Virus record (IMG/VR): IMGVR_UViG_3300045806_000094
Coordinates: 1 to 24,474 of that record
From: a virus
Length of the DNA stretch: 24,474 bases
Strand: one strand, 5' to 3'
In this document: one piece after another, positions 1-5,241 of the stretch
Position numbering within the stretch: position 1 is the first letter of the stretch
How the letters are laid out: the number at the start of each line of letters is the position of its first letter
Position numbers and translations under genes: made by a program
Notes under the pieces: model-generated
What the model was told of the DNA's origin: nothing
The model's input: only the letters and a program-made list of their open reading frames with translations
Database searches by the model: none

Positions 1-169
1 GGCCAAGCTCGCCACGCTCCAGCTCGAAGCGCTCACGGTTGCCCGGCCATTGCTGGCTGAACTGCGCGCGGCTCTGGCCGAGCAGGGCGGAGAGGATCTT
101 GCGGCGGTCGATCTGGCTCTCGGCAAGATTGACGCGGCCATCAACATCTCGCGCGGGCAAGCCGTTTGA
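1..169 (+). CDS. 3' end of an unrecognised upstream gene (partial)
   Basis: The frame starting at base 2 is open from the window edge to TGA at 167-169 and encodes the last 55 residues of a protein. The segment is rich in Ala and Leu with regular charged residues, so it is probably helical. I do not recognise a family. Its stop codon overlaps the start of the methyltransferase gene (TGATG), which suggests the two are co-transcribed and translationally coupled. Confidence 0.6.
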   Translation, partial: AKLATLQLEALTVARPLLAELRAALAEQGGEDLAAVDLALGKIDAAINISRGQAV

Positions 170-1527
170 TGCGCTTTCTTTCCTGCTTCTCAGGAATTGA
201 GGCGGCATCTGTCGCATGGCGACCGCTGGGCTGGCATTGCGTGGGTGTGGCGGAGATTGAGCCGTTCCCATGCGCCGTCCTCGCCCATCATTATCCTGAC
301 GTGCCGAATCTGGGCAGCGTGATCGCAGATGACTTTCTCGAACGCGCTGCAGCACTCAAGCCGGATGTGCTTGTCGGCGGGCCGCCCTGTCAGGATTTTA
401 GCATCGCCGGGCTTCGCGCAGGGCTGGGTGGCGCGCGCGGCAACCTCACTCTCAGATGGGTTCAAATTATCCATGCAGTTCAACCTCGATTTGTCGTCAC
501 CGAAAACGTGCCCGGCTGGCTCTCCGTCAATAACGGACATGCTTTCGGTGCCTTCCTCGCGGTCTTGTGGGCGCGGATTCCGCGCTCGTTCCTCCAAAAA
601 AATGCGGAGGACGATGGACAGACGCAGGTATGGTTGCTGGCCCAAATGGGCGGGCAGCATGGCGCATCCTTGATGCCCAATATTTCAACCTGGCCCAACG
701 ACGCCGTCGTGTGTTCGTTGTCTTCTGTCCTGCAGACGGGGCCGATCCCGCCAAGGTTCTTTTTGAGCTCGAAGGCGTGCAGCGGCATTCTGCGCCGAGC
801 CGAGGTAAGAGGGAGAGCGTTGCCGCCCCCACTGCATGCGGCGTTGGCACATGTGGTGCAGACGACAATCAAGGGCACGCCGCTGGTTCCTGTCGCCTAT
901 CAGGTAACGGGCAATGACGGGGCGCGCGCCACCGGCGATATCACCGGCGCGCTCGACACTGGCACAGATCGCACCAGCACGGTTCTGGTGTTCTCTTGCA
1001 AGGATCACGGCGCGGATGCGGGCGACGTGGCACCTACGATGCGTGCGATGGGCCATGCTGGCAGCCATGCCAATGCGGGCGGCCAGATCGCGGTTGCCAC
1101 CTATGGCTTTCAGCCCCGTATCGCCCGCAATGGCCGGGGCGATATGGGCGATGTCGTGTCTGCACTCAATGCGCAATCAGGCGAGACTGGGAAAGGCGAT
1201 GCTGCGCCGTGCGTGGCAACTGGTCACGCCGTCCGCCGCCTCACGCCGATGGATTGCGAGCGCCTACAGGGCTTTCCTGACGGCTATAGCGATGTGCCGT
1301 GGCGCGGGAAAGACTGCGCACCAGACGGAAACCGCTATAAAGCTTTGGGTAATTCTATGGCAATCCCTGTAATGCGCTGGATTGGCGAGCGCATTCAGAA
1401 AGTCGATACAGACCGGTTACTCGATCAAACTCAACAGAACCTGAATGGACAAGCTGAGCTGCTACTTTCTCAAGCGAGCGATGTGCTGCGGCATGTTCAG
1501 CAGGAGATGCAAACACATGAAGGTTGA
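169..1527 (+). CDS. DNA (cytosine-5-)-methyltransferase, central part out of frame
   Basis: This gene would transfer a methyl group from SAM to C5 of cytosine in DNA, most likely to shield phage DNA from host restriction. The N-terminal part shows motif I (FSGIEA, residues 7-12), motif IV with the catalytic Cys (GGPPCQ, Cys74) and motif VI (ENVPGW, 112-117). The C-terminal part shows a motif IX/X-like stretch (RRLTPMDCERLQGFP, then KALGNSM). Motif VIII (QRRRRVFVV) with its surrounding conserved sequence is not in this frame. It lies in another + frame between about 567 and 880, so the 452-residue translation is wrong in the middle unless two compensating shifts occur. The start ATG overlaps the previous stop codon. 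The last 40 or so residues look coiled-coil-like and overlap the antisense HNH gene. The family call is firm; whether the gene is intact is not. Confidence 0.85.
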   Translation: MRFLSCFSGIEAASVAWRPLGWHCVGVAEIEPFPCAVLAHHYPDVPNLGSVIADDFLERAAALKPDVLVGGPPCQDFSIAGLRAGLGGARGNLTLRWVQIIHAVQPRFVVTENVPGWLSVNNGHAFGAFLAVLWARIPRSFLQKNAEDDGQTQVWLLAQMGGQHGASLMPNISTWPNDAVVCSLSSVLQTGPIPPRFFLSSKACSGILRRAEVRGRALPPPLHAALAHVVQTTIKGTPLVPVAYQVTGNDGARATGDITGALDTGTDRTSTVLVFSCKDHGADAGDVAPTMRAMGHAGSHANAGGQIAVATYGFQPRIARNGRGDMGDVVSALNAQSGETGKGDAAPCVATGHAVRRLTPMDCERLQGFPDGYSDVPWRGKDCAPDGNRYKALGNSMAIPVMRWIGERIQKVDTDRLLDQTQQNLNGQAELLLSQASDVLRHVQQEMQTHEG

Positions 1528-1687
1528 TGGGGGAATTGTTGCTCGGCGTCAGGTCGATGTGATGCACGATCTCGCCGCGTTTGGCCTGTGCAACCTTGCG
1601 GTGCTCCCATTCACGCCGACTGCGCTTCGTTCCATCCCGAAGGCCAAGGATGGGAGTGGCGTGTGGTCTATCGCTCTTTTCGACCAT
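1355..1687 (-). CDS. HNH homing-type endonuclease (antisense gene)
   Basis: The reverse frame encodes 110 residues with a clear HNH core: EWEHR, then EIVHHIDLTPSNNSPINL, then FASPAEHAAAHR. This is the usual pattern of small phage HNH proteins (E-H-R ... V-H-H-I-D ... N-N-P-x-N-L ... S-x-x-E-H). Such proteins cleave DNA with one metal ion and often behave as free-standing mobile genes. It is the only minus-strand gene I accept here. Its 3' end overlaps the end of the methyltransferase gene by about 170 bases in a convergent arrangement. No strong ribosome binding site precedes the ATG at 1687. A + frame at 1517-1762 covers the same DNA and has tempting ATGA junctions, but its protein has no recognisable pattern, so I prefer the HNH reading. 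Confidence 0.62.
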   Translation of the reverse strand: MVEKSDRPHATPILGLRDGTKRSRREWEHRKVAQAKRGEIVHHIDLTPSNNSPINLHVFASPAEHAAAHRSLEKVAAQLVHSGSVEFDRVTGLYRLSECARQSSALQGLP

Positions 1688-1758
1688 CGGGCTTGTCGTG
1701 GGCGCAGCGGGTGGGGTGTCGCCTGGATCGGTCGCCGGATCGCTGCGGAGGATGCCCG

Positions 1759-2448
1759 ATGAGCACCACCAAGATCGGCTACGGCTTTGACATCATCGCG
1801 CCACCAACAGGCAGCCGAGGGCGCTGCATTACCCGATTTTCATGCACGGGCTGCCCTGCAACCCACGATCTGAATTTCCCAAACGACGGATTATCACCCG
1901 ACTTTCAAGCAGCACGGATGCAGCAAAAAGGCTGGCGGGCTCACTCTGTCCGCAAGAGCGAAACGCTGTGCCCTGCATGCCTTGCCGCCAAACGTGCGCG
2001 TAAACCCGAAAAGGAGAATCCGAGTATGGCCCAGCCTACCCCTGCAGCCGTCCCTGCGCCCGCGCCAGCACCCAAGCTCGCTATCGTGCCCAAGCAGCCC
2101 ACCGCTGATCAGCGCCTCGCCATCCGCAACCTGCTCGACAAGCATTTTGATGACGGGGTGGGCTGCTACCTTGATGGGATGGATGATCAGAAGGTGGCCG
2201 AAAGGGTTGGTGTGCCACGCCTGATTGTCGAGCAGATCCGTGATGCGGGGTGGGGGCCGGTCAAGGTCAACCCGGAGATGGTGGCGCTGCGTGCCGAGGT
2301 AGCTGCGCTCAAGGCTGAACTGGAAAAGCAGTCGGCGGATGTCGCCAAAGCATATTCAGAAGGGTCTGCTGCCGCGATGCGGGCCTATCAGGGGCTTGGT
2401 ATTAAGCTGGATGCCCTGCTGGCGCGGGTGGAGAAATCGGTAGCATGA
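1759..2448 (+). CDS. Zinc-ribbon plus HTH-like/coiled-coil protein of unknown function
   Basis: The gene encodes 229 residues. The start at 1759 is set by GGAGG seven bases upstream. Residues 20-75 contain Cys23, Cys29, Cys32, Cys71 and Cys74, with a CxxC pair at each end, typical of a small zinc ribbon. Residues 91-112 form an Ala/Pro-rich linker. Residues 115-160 (including QKVAERVGVPRLIVEQIRDAG) look like a small helix-turn-helix domain, and residues 172-229 form a coiled coil. Inside the gene, an AAGGAG stands nine bases before an in-frame ATG at 2026 (residue 90), exactly at the start of the linker. The gene may therefore yield a second, 140-residue product, or be a fusion of two genes that are separate in other phages. 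The end overlaps the next gene by ATGA. The biological role is unknown. Confidence 0.75.
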   Translation: MSTTKIGYGFDIIAPPTGSRGRCITRFSCTGCPATHDLNFPNDGLSPDFQAARMQQKGWRAHSVRKSETLCPACLAAKRARKPEKENPSMAQPTPAAVPAPAPAPKLAIVPKQPTADQRLAIRNLLDKHFDDGVGCYLDGMDDQKVAERVGVPRLIVEQIRDAGWGPVKVNPEMVALRAEVAALKAELEKQSADVAKAYSEGSAAAMRAYQGLGIKLDALLARVEKSVA

Positions 2449-3158
2449 TCATCGCGCCAATCCAGCATCTTGCTCAAATTGAGCTTGCGGAAGCCAACCG
2501 CGCACTTGCTGATTGGTCACACCAGATGGGGCCGTGCAACAGGCCAACAAATGCCATCTGGGCACATGGCATGTTTGAGCATGGCAACCTCGTCGCCGTC
2601 ACCGTCACAAGCAGCTTAATCAGAGAGACTGCCGCCGGTTTCACGCGCGATGAAGCGATTGAATTAGCTCGGCTCTGTGCAGAGCGTCCTGGGTTATGCA
2701 GGATTATGCTGCGTCTGTGGCAAGAGATGGTGATGCCTGCTTATGGCACGCCCTGGGCAGTCTCATATCAGGATGAGACGCTTCACTCTGGTGCGATCTA
2801 TCGCTTCAATGGTTGGGTGATCGTAGGGCGCTCACGCTCCGGCACAGATGCGCGTAGCGGTCGGAAAGGACGAAACAAAACTATCTGGGGCTGGCATGGT
2901 GATGATGCGGTGCGCGGCCGATGCGTGCGGGCTGGGTTCGGCAATTATATTACGAGTGCCGCAGGGAAAAAGGTCGCGTTCCATTTCAAGCAATGGGGTG
3001 AGTGGACCCACCAAAAAGAAGATGATTATTCCAACGGTGAGCGCGCTGTGCATGTGTGGTCAGCTCCCGATAGGGCGTTGGAGATCAGCGTGCGCGTCGG
3101 CAAGAAGGCCGCTGGCCACTTGCTTGATGGCGTTGCCATTCAAGAATTCCCAGCATGA
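2445..3158 (+). CDS. Mom-like acyltransferase fused to a DUF5131 (gp37/gp68) C-terminal tail
   Basis: The gene encodes 237 residues. Residues 45-150 resemble phage Mom-like GNAT acyltransferases: ARLC near 75-78, then WAVSYQDETLHSGAIYRFNGW at 104-124, then GRKGRNKTIW at 139-148. Mu Mom places a methylcarbamoyl group on adenine in DNA and so blocks restriction. The match is by pattern, so the exact modification is inferred. Residues 177-236 (VAFHFKQWGEW, then RVGKKAAGHLLDG, then EFP) look like the conserved C-terminus of phage gp37/gp68 proteins (DUF5131), while the rest of that family is absent. The gene therefore looks like a fusion made by deletion. It overlaps both neighbours by ATGA, which suggests one operon. 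Confidence 0.68.
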   Translation: MIIAPIQHLAQIELAEANRALADWSHQMGPCNRPTNAIWAHGMFEHGNLVAVTVTSSLIRETAAGFTRDEAIELARLCAERPGLCRIMLRLWQEMVMPAYGTPWAVSYQDETLHSGAIYRFNGWVIVGRSRSGTDARSGRKGRNKTIWGWHGDDAVRGRCVRAGFGNYITSAAGKKVAFHFKQWGEWTHQKEDDYSNGERAVHVWSAPDRALEISVRVGKKAAGHLLDGVAIQEFPA

Positions 3159-3406
3159 GCGCGCACATCACTGCGAATGAGGCAGGCATACCGCTGCCTG
3201 TCTCCGGTCGCCCCGCTTCTGAAACTCTCGAACGCTGCCGAGCACTGCCTGTCGGTGAATCATTTGCCTGTGCCGTCGCCGGTCGCGCGCTTCGCAGCGA
3301 TATGCGGGCGCTTGCACATGCCTATGGCAAGCAGTCGGGCAAGAAATTCCGCACCGGGCAGTGCCCAAAAGACCCGGCCTATTACCGCATCTGGAGGGTT
3401 CAATAA
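3155..3406 (+). CDS. Small basic phage protein of unknown function
   Basis: The gene encodes 83 residues. The ATG overlaps the previous stop codon (ATGA) and its own stop overlaps the next start (TAATG), so it sits in a tightly coupled operon. The C-terminal half (YGKQSGKKFRTG followed by YYRIWRV) has the aromatic and basic ending common in small phage proteins that may bind nucleic acid. I cannot name a family. There is no signal peptide or membrane segment. Confidence 0.7.
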   Translation: MSAHITANEAGIPLPVSGRPASETLERCRALPVGESFACAVAGRALRSDMRALAHAYGKQSGKKFRTGQCPKDPAYYRIWRVQ

Positions 3407-3903
3407 TGTCTGACCGTTGGGATAACCATTTCCTGCGTCTGGCCAAGGTCCATGCCGAGATGAGCAAAGACCCGAATACGCGGGTTGGCGCGGTGATCGT
3501 CGGGCCTAACCGAGAAGTGCGCTCGGCGGGCTTCAATGGCCTGCCGCGCCTGATCTGCGACACACCGGAGCGGTTGAACAATCGCGAAACCAAACTGCAG
3601 CTTGTGGTGCATGCCGAGTGCAATGCGATCGTCCTGGCGGCCCGCTCAGGCATCGCCACCGATGGCTGCACGCTCTACCTCGCCGCCACCGATGACACGG
3701 GGCTTGTGTGGGGCGGCCCGCCTTGCACGCGCTGCACGGTCCACATCATCCAGGCGGGCATCCGGCGTGTCGTGTCGCGGCCTGTCAAAGCCGTGCCGTC
3801 TCGATGGCATGCCGATCTGGCTGTTGCGCGCGATCTGCTGCATGAGGCTGAGGTCGAGTATTACGAGGTTCGTGACGATACCACCAAGGCTGAAAACAGC
3901 TGA
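3406..3903 (+). CDS. Deoxycytidylate (dCMP) deaminase family protein
   Basis: The gene encodes 165 residues, the usual size for the family. It would convert dCMP to dUMP using a zinc-bound water, feeding dTMP synthesis or changing the pyrimidine pool during phage replication. Visible motifs are the N-terminal MSDRWDNHFLRLAKVHAEMS helix and KDPNTRVGAVIV, His69-Ala-Glu71 (zinc ligand and proton shuttle) in VVHAECNA, and Cys107 and Cys110 in GGPPCTRC. All catalytic residues are present. The ATG at 3406 overlaps the previous stop and follows GGAGG by about nine bases. It lies in the same operon as the Mom-like gene, so altered nucleotides and modified DNA may be linked, but that is inference. Confidence 0.9.
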   Translation: MSDRWDNHFLRLAKVHAEMSKDPNTRVGAVIVGPNREVRSAGFNGLPRLICDTPERLNNRETKLQLVVHAECNAIVLAARSGIATDGCTLYLAATDDTGLVWGGPPCTRCTVHIIQAGIRRVVSRPVKAVPSRWHADLAVARDLLHEAEVEYYEVRDDTTKAENS

Positions 3904-3913
3904 GGTGGCGGAC

Positions 3914-4120
3914 ATGTTCACAAAGGCGGGTGAGGGCGTGGTGCGGTATTGGCGGCTGTTTCTCGCCTTCACGCGCCTGGATGATTCGGCGGTATGCGAG
4001 ATGAGCGCAGGGCGCGGCCTGGAAGACGACTTCCACGATTTTCCCGATAGCACGTTGCCATACCCTGACCATTTCATGGTCCATACCTGCATGCGCTGCG
4101 GCAAGCTGTTCTGCATATGA
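3914..4120 (+). CDS. Small Cys-containing protein of unknown function
   Basis: The gene encodes 68 residues. It starts ten bases after the deaminase stop, with a GAGG-like sequence just upstream, and ends in an ATGA overlap with the next gene. The N-terminal half (RYWRLFLAFTRLDDS) is amphipathic. The C-terminal half is rich in Asp and His and ends with a CxxC pair (CMRCGKLFC), suggesting a half zinc site. Proteins of this shape occur as unnamed genes in many phages; I cannot assign a function. Confidence 0.7.
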   Translation: MFTKAGEGVVRYWRLFLAFTRLDDSAVCEMSAGRGLEDDFHDFPDSTLPYPDHFMVHTCMRCGKLFCI

Positions 4121-4269
4121 GCGCGCCTCTGAAAGAGGATTGCAGCAATTGCCGGTTCGCGCTGTTGCGCAAACTGGAATCGTCACTGCCAAATCAGTGC
4201 CGCCGGTTTCCGGTGCATGTTCCGCTTCCTTTGGAACGGTGGTGCGGCGAGTGGAAAGAATGCGAGTGA
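4117..4269 (+). CDS. 50-residue zinc-ribbon-like protein
   Basis: The frame at ATG 4117 overlaps the previous stop (ATGA) and runs to TGA at 4267-4269. The protein has a CxxC near the N-terminus (DCSNCRF), a Cys-Arg-Arg-Phe in the middle and WCGEW near the C-terminus. This four-cysteine layout is typical of tiny phage zinc ribbons that carry a C-R-x-x-P block and a W-C-G-E-W end. The role is unknown. It is short enough to be missed by routine gene calling. The stop is followed one base later by the first copy of the recurring intergenic motif. Confidence 0.7.
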   Translation: MSAPLKEDCSNCRFALLRKLESSLPNQCRRFPVHVPLPLERWCGEWKECE

Positions 4270-4270
4270 T

Positions 4271-4284
4271 CGTCGTGATGTTAG
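4271..4284 (+). promoter_or_regulatory. Recurring intergenic motif, copy 1
   Basis: CGTCGTGATGTTAG begins two bases after the stop of the 50-residue gene and about 50 bases before the start chosen for the Ala/Pro-rich gene. It matches the first eleven bases of the consensus CGTCGTGAYGTCAC but loses the right arm. The function is inferred to be regulatory because all copies sit between transcription units in the same orientation. Confidence 0.45.
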
Positions 4285-4331
4285 CTCGTTGGTGGGCGCT
4301 TTTGAGGCGCAAAACAGATGGGAAAAATGTC

Positions 4332-4931
4332 ATGAGTGAAACCAACTCGCCGACGGTTGCGACCGTCGATCCAGCTTCTGCTGCCGCTCTGCCGTCGCTG
4401 GCCACGCTGGGGGTCGCTGTTGCGCCCGATCCGATGGCAGCCATTGATGCCGGATCAGTCGCGGTTGCTGCAACGCCCGCCGTTGATCCGTCTCCAGCCG
4501 TGGCCGATCCAGCCCCGGTTGCTGCGGTCGCTGAGCTCGCTGCTGAGCCTGCGCCATTGGCCGAACCAACCGGCAACCCAGCCCCGGCTGATATCGGCCC
4601 AGCCCCGGCTGCCGCCGGTTCCGCCCCGGTTCTTGAGATTGCGCCCGTCGCCGTCGATCCCGTTCCGGCTGCTGCCTCGGATAATGTGGTGGTTGAAGGC
4701 CTCACCATGCCGCCTTCGCCATATGTCGGCGAGACCGTGCTTTTCCGCCCCGATGGCCGCGGCGCAAACAGCGCAGGCGAATATGTGGCCATCGTCGGCC
4801 AAGTTCATGGCGACAGTGGTTTTGTGAGTCTGATCACGTTCCCGCCGTTCCGTGAGCCGCGCTGGGAAGGCTCGGTTGGCAAGGATGATGGCACCAGCCA
4901 GCCGCGCTCTTGGCGTTCGCCGGGTGCTTGA
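4332..4931 (+). CDS. Ala/Pro-rich protein with C-terminal SH3/KOW-like domain
   Basis: The gene encodes 199 residues from the ATG at 4332. Residues 1-115 are low complexity, made of Ala, Pro, Val and Asp with several PAP-type repeats, and are probably extended or disordered. The C-terminal 75 residues (VGETVLFRPDG, then AIVGQVHGDSGFVSLITFPP) look like a small beta-barrel of the SH3/KOW kind seen in many short phage proteins. The start is uncertain: in-frame ATGs at 4260 and 4278 would add a short hydrophobic or basic leader and overlap motif copy 1, and none of the three has a strong ribosome binding site. No enzymatic function can be assigned. Confidence 0.65.
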   Translation: MSETNSPTVATVDPASAAALPSLATLGVAVAPDPMAAIDAGSVAVAATPAVDPSPAVADPAPVAAVAELAAEPAPLAEPTGNPAPADIGPAPAAAGSAPVLEIAPVAVDPVPAAASDNVVVEGLTMPPSPYVGETVLFRPDGRGANSAGEYVAIVGQVHGDSGFVSLITFPPFREPRWEGSVGKDDGTSQPRSWRSPGA

Positions 4932-4936
4932 TTGAT

Positions 4937-4950
4937 CGTCGTGACGTGAT
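4937..4950 (+). promoter_or_regulatory. Recurring intergenic motif, copy 2 (before tRNAs)
   Basis: CGTCGTGACGTGAT lies six bases after the stop of the Ala/Pro-rich gene and ends nine bases before the first tRNA. A site this close to a tRNA suggests a transcription start or RNA-processing role rather than control of translation. Confidence 0.5.
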
Positions 4951-4959
4951 AAGCGTGGT

Positions 4960-5036
4960 TGCAGGGTGGAGCAGTCTGGTAGCTCGCCAGCCTCATACAC
5001 TGGGGGTCGTTGGTTCAAATCCAACCCCTGCAACCA
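4960..5036 (+). tRNA. tRNA with CAT anticodon (Met type, initiator-derived)
   Basis: The 77-base cloverleaf has acceptor TGCAGGG/CCCTGCA, discriminator A and encoded CCA. The D stem is GAGC/GCTC, the anticodon loop CTCATAC, and the T stem GTTGG/CCAAC. Most of the sequence follows bacterial initiator tRNA, including A11:T24 in the D stem. However, position 1:72 is a T:A pair rather than the initiator mismatch, and the three stacked G:C pairs next to the anticodon loop are missing (the loop-closing position is C against A). It probably acts as an elongator Met tRNA; decoding as Ile after lysidine modification cannot be excluded. Confidence 0.85.
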
Positions 5037-5037
5037 C

Positions 5038-5112
5038 GCCCGCCTAGCACAACGGCAGTGCAATGGCTTTGTAAGCTGGAGGTTGGGAGTTCAAATCTCT
5101 CGGCGGGCACCA
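5038..5112 (+). tRNA. tRNA-Thr (TGT)
   Basis: The 75-base cloverleaf has acceptor GCCCGCC/GGCGGGC, discriminator A and encoded CCA. The D stem is GCAC/GTGC, the anticodon loop TTTGTAA gives TGT, and the T stem is GGGAG/CTCTC. The anticodon stem is weak, with two G:T pairs and an A/G mismatch at the base. It starts one base after the previous tRNA, so the cluster is probably one transcript. Confidence 0.88.
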
Positions 5113-5113
5113 C

Positions 5114-5201
5114 GGAAGGGTGGTTGAGTGGCTTAAAGCAGCGGTCCTGAAAACCGCCGAACCGCAAGGTTCCGTGGGTTCGAATCCCACCCCTTCTGCC
5201 A
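5114..5201 (+). tRNA. tRNA-Ser (TGA)
   Basis: The 88-base class II tRNA has a long variable arm (GAACCGCAAGGTTC). The acceptor is GGAAGGG/CCCTTCT with a G:T first pair, the discriminator is G and CCA is encoded. The anticodon stem GCGGT/ACCGC encloses CCTGAAA, giving anticodon TGA. It starts one base after tRNA-Thr. Phage tRNAs often supplement codons that the host uses rarely. Confidence 0.92.
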
Positions 5202-5218
5202 TCGACAAGCCGCCATTT

Positions 5219-5232
5219 CGTCGTGACGCGAC
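5219..5232 (+). promoter_or_regulatory. Recurring intergenic motif, copy 3 (before portal)
   Basis: CGTCGTGACGCGAC lies 17 bases after tRNA-Ser. The distance from the first base of the motif to the portal ATG is 23 bases, the same as at copy 4, and neither start has a clear ribosome binding site. Bases 5219-5233 can also fold as a short CGTCG/CGACG hairpin. Confidence 0.5.
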
Positions 5233-5241
5233 GATGCTCAC

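Noticed and set aside
1517-1762. A + strand frame of 81 residues between the methylase and the zinc-ribbon gene, with overlap at both ends.
   Set aside because: Its protein shows no recognisable pattern, while the opposite strand of the same DNA encodes a clear HNH core. It is kept only as an alternative.
3785-4792. Long minus-strand frame of 335 residues.
   Set aside because: It is antisense to the dCMP deaminase end and several coupled + genes, and its Gly/Ala/Ser-rich part mirrors the Ala/Pro repeats.
4960-5201. tRNA cluster considered as a prophage attachment site.
   Set aside because: The tRNAs are complete, tandem and internal to phage genes, with no integrase and no repeated tRNA 3' end in the window.
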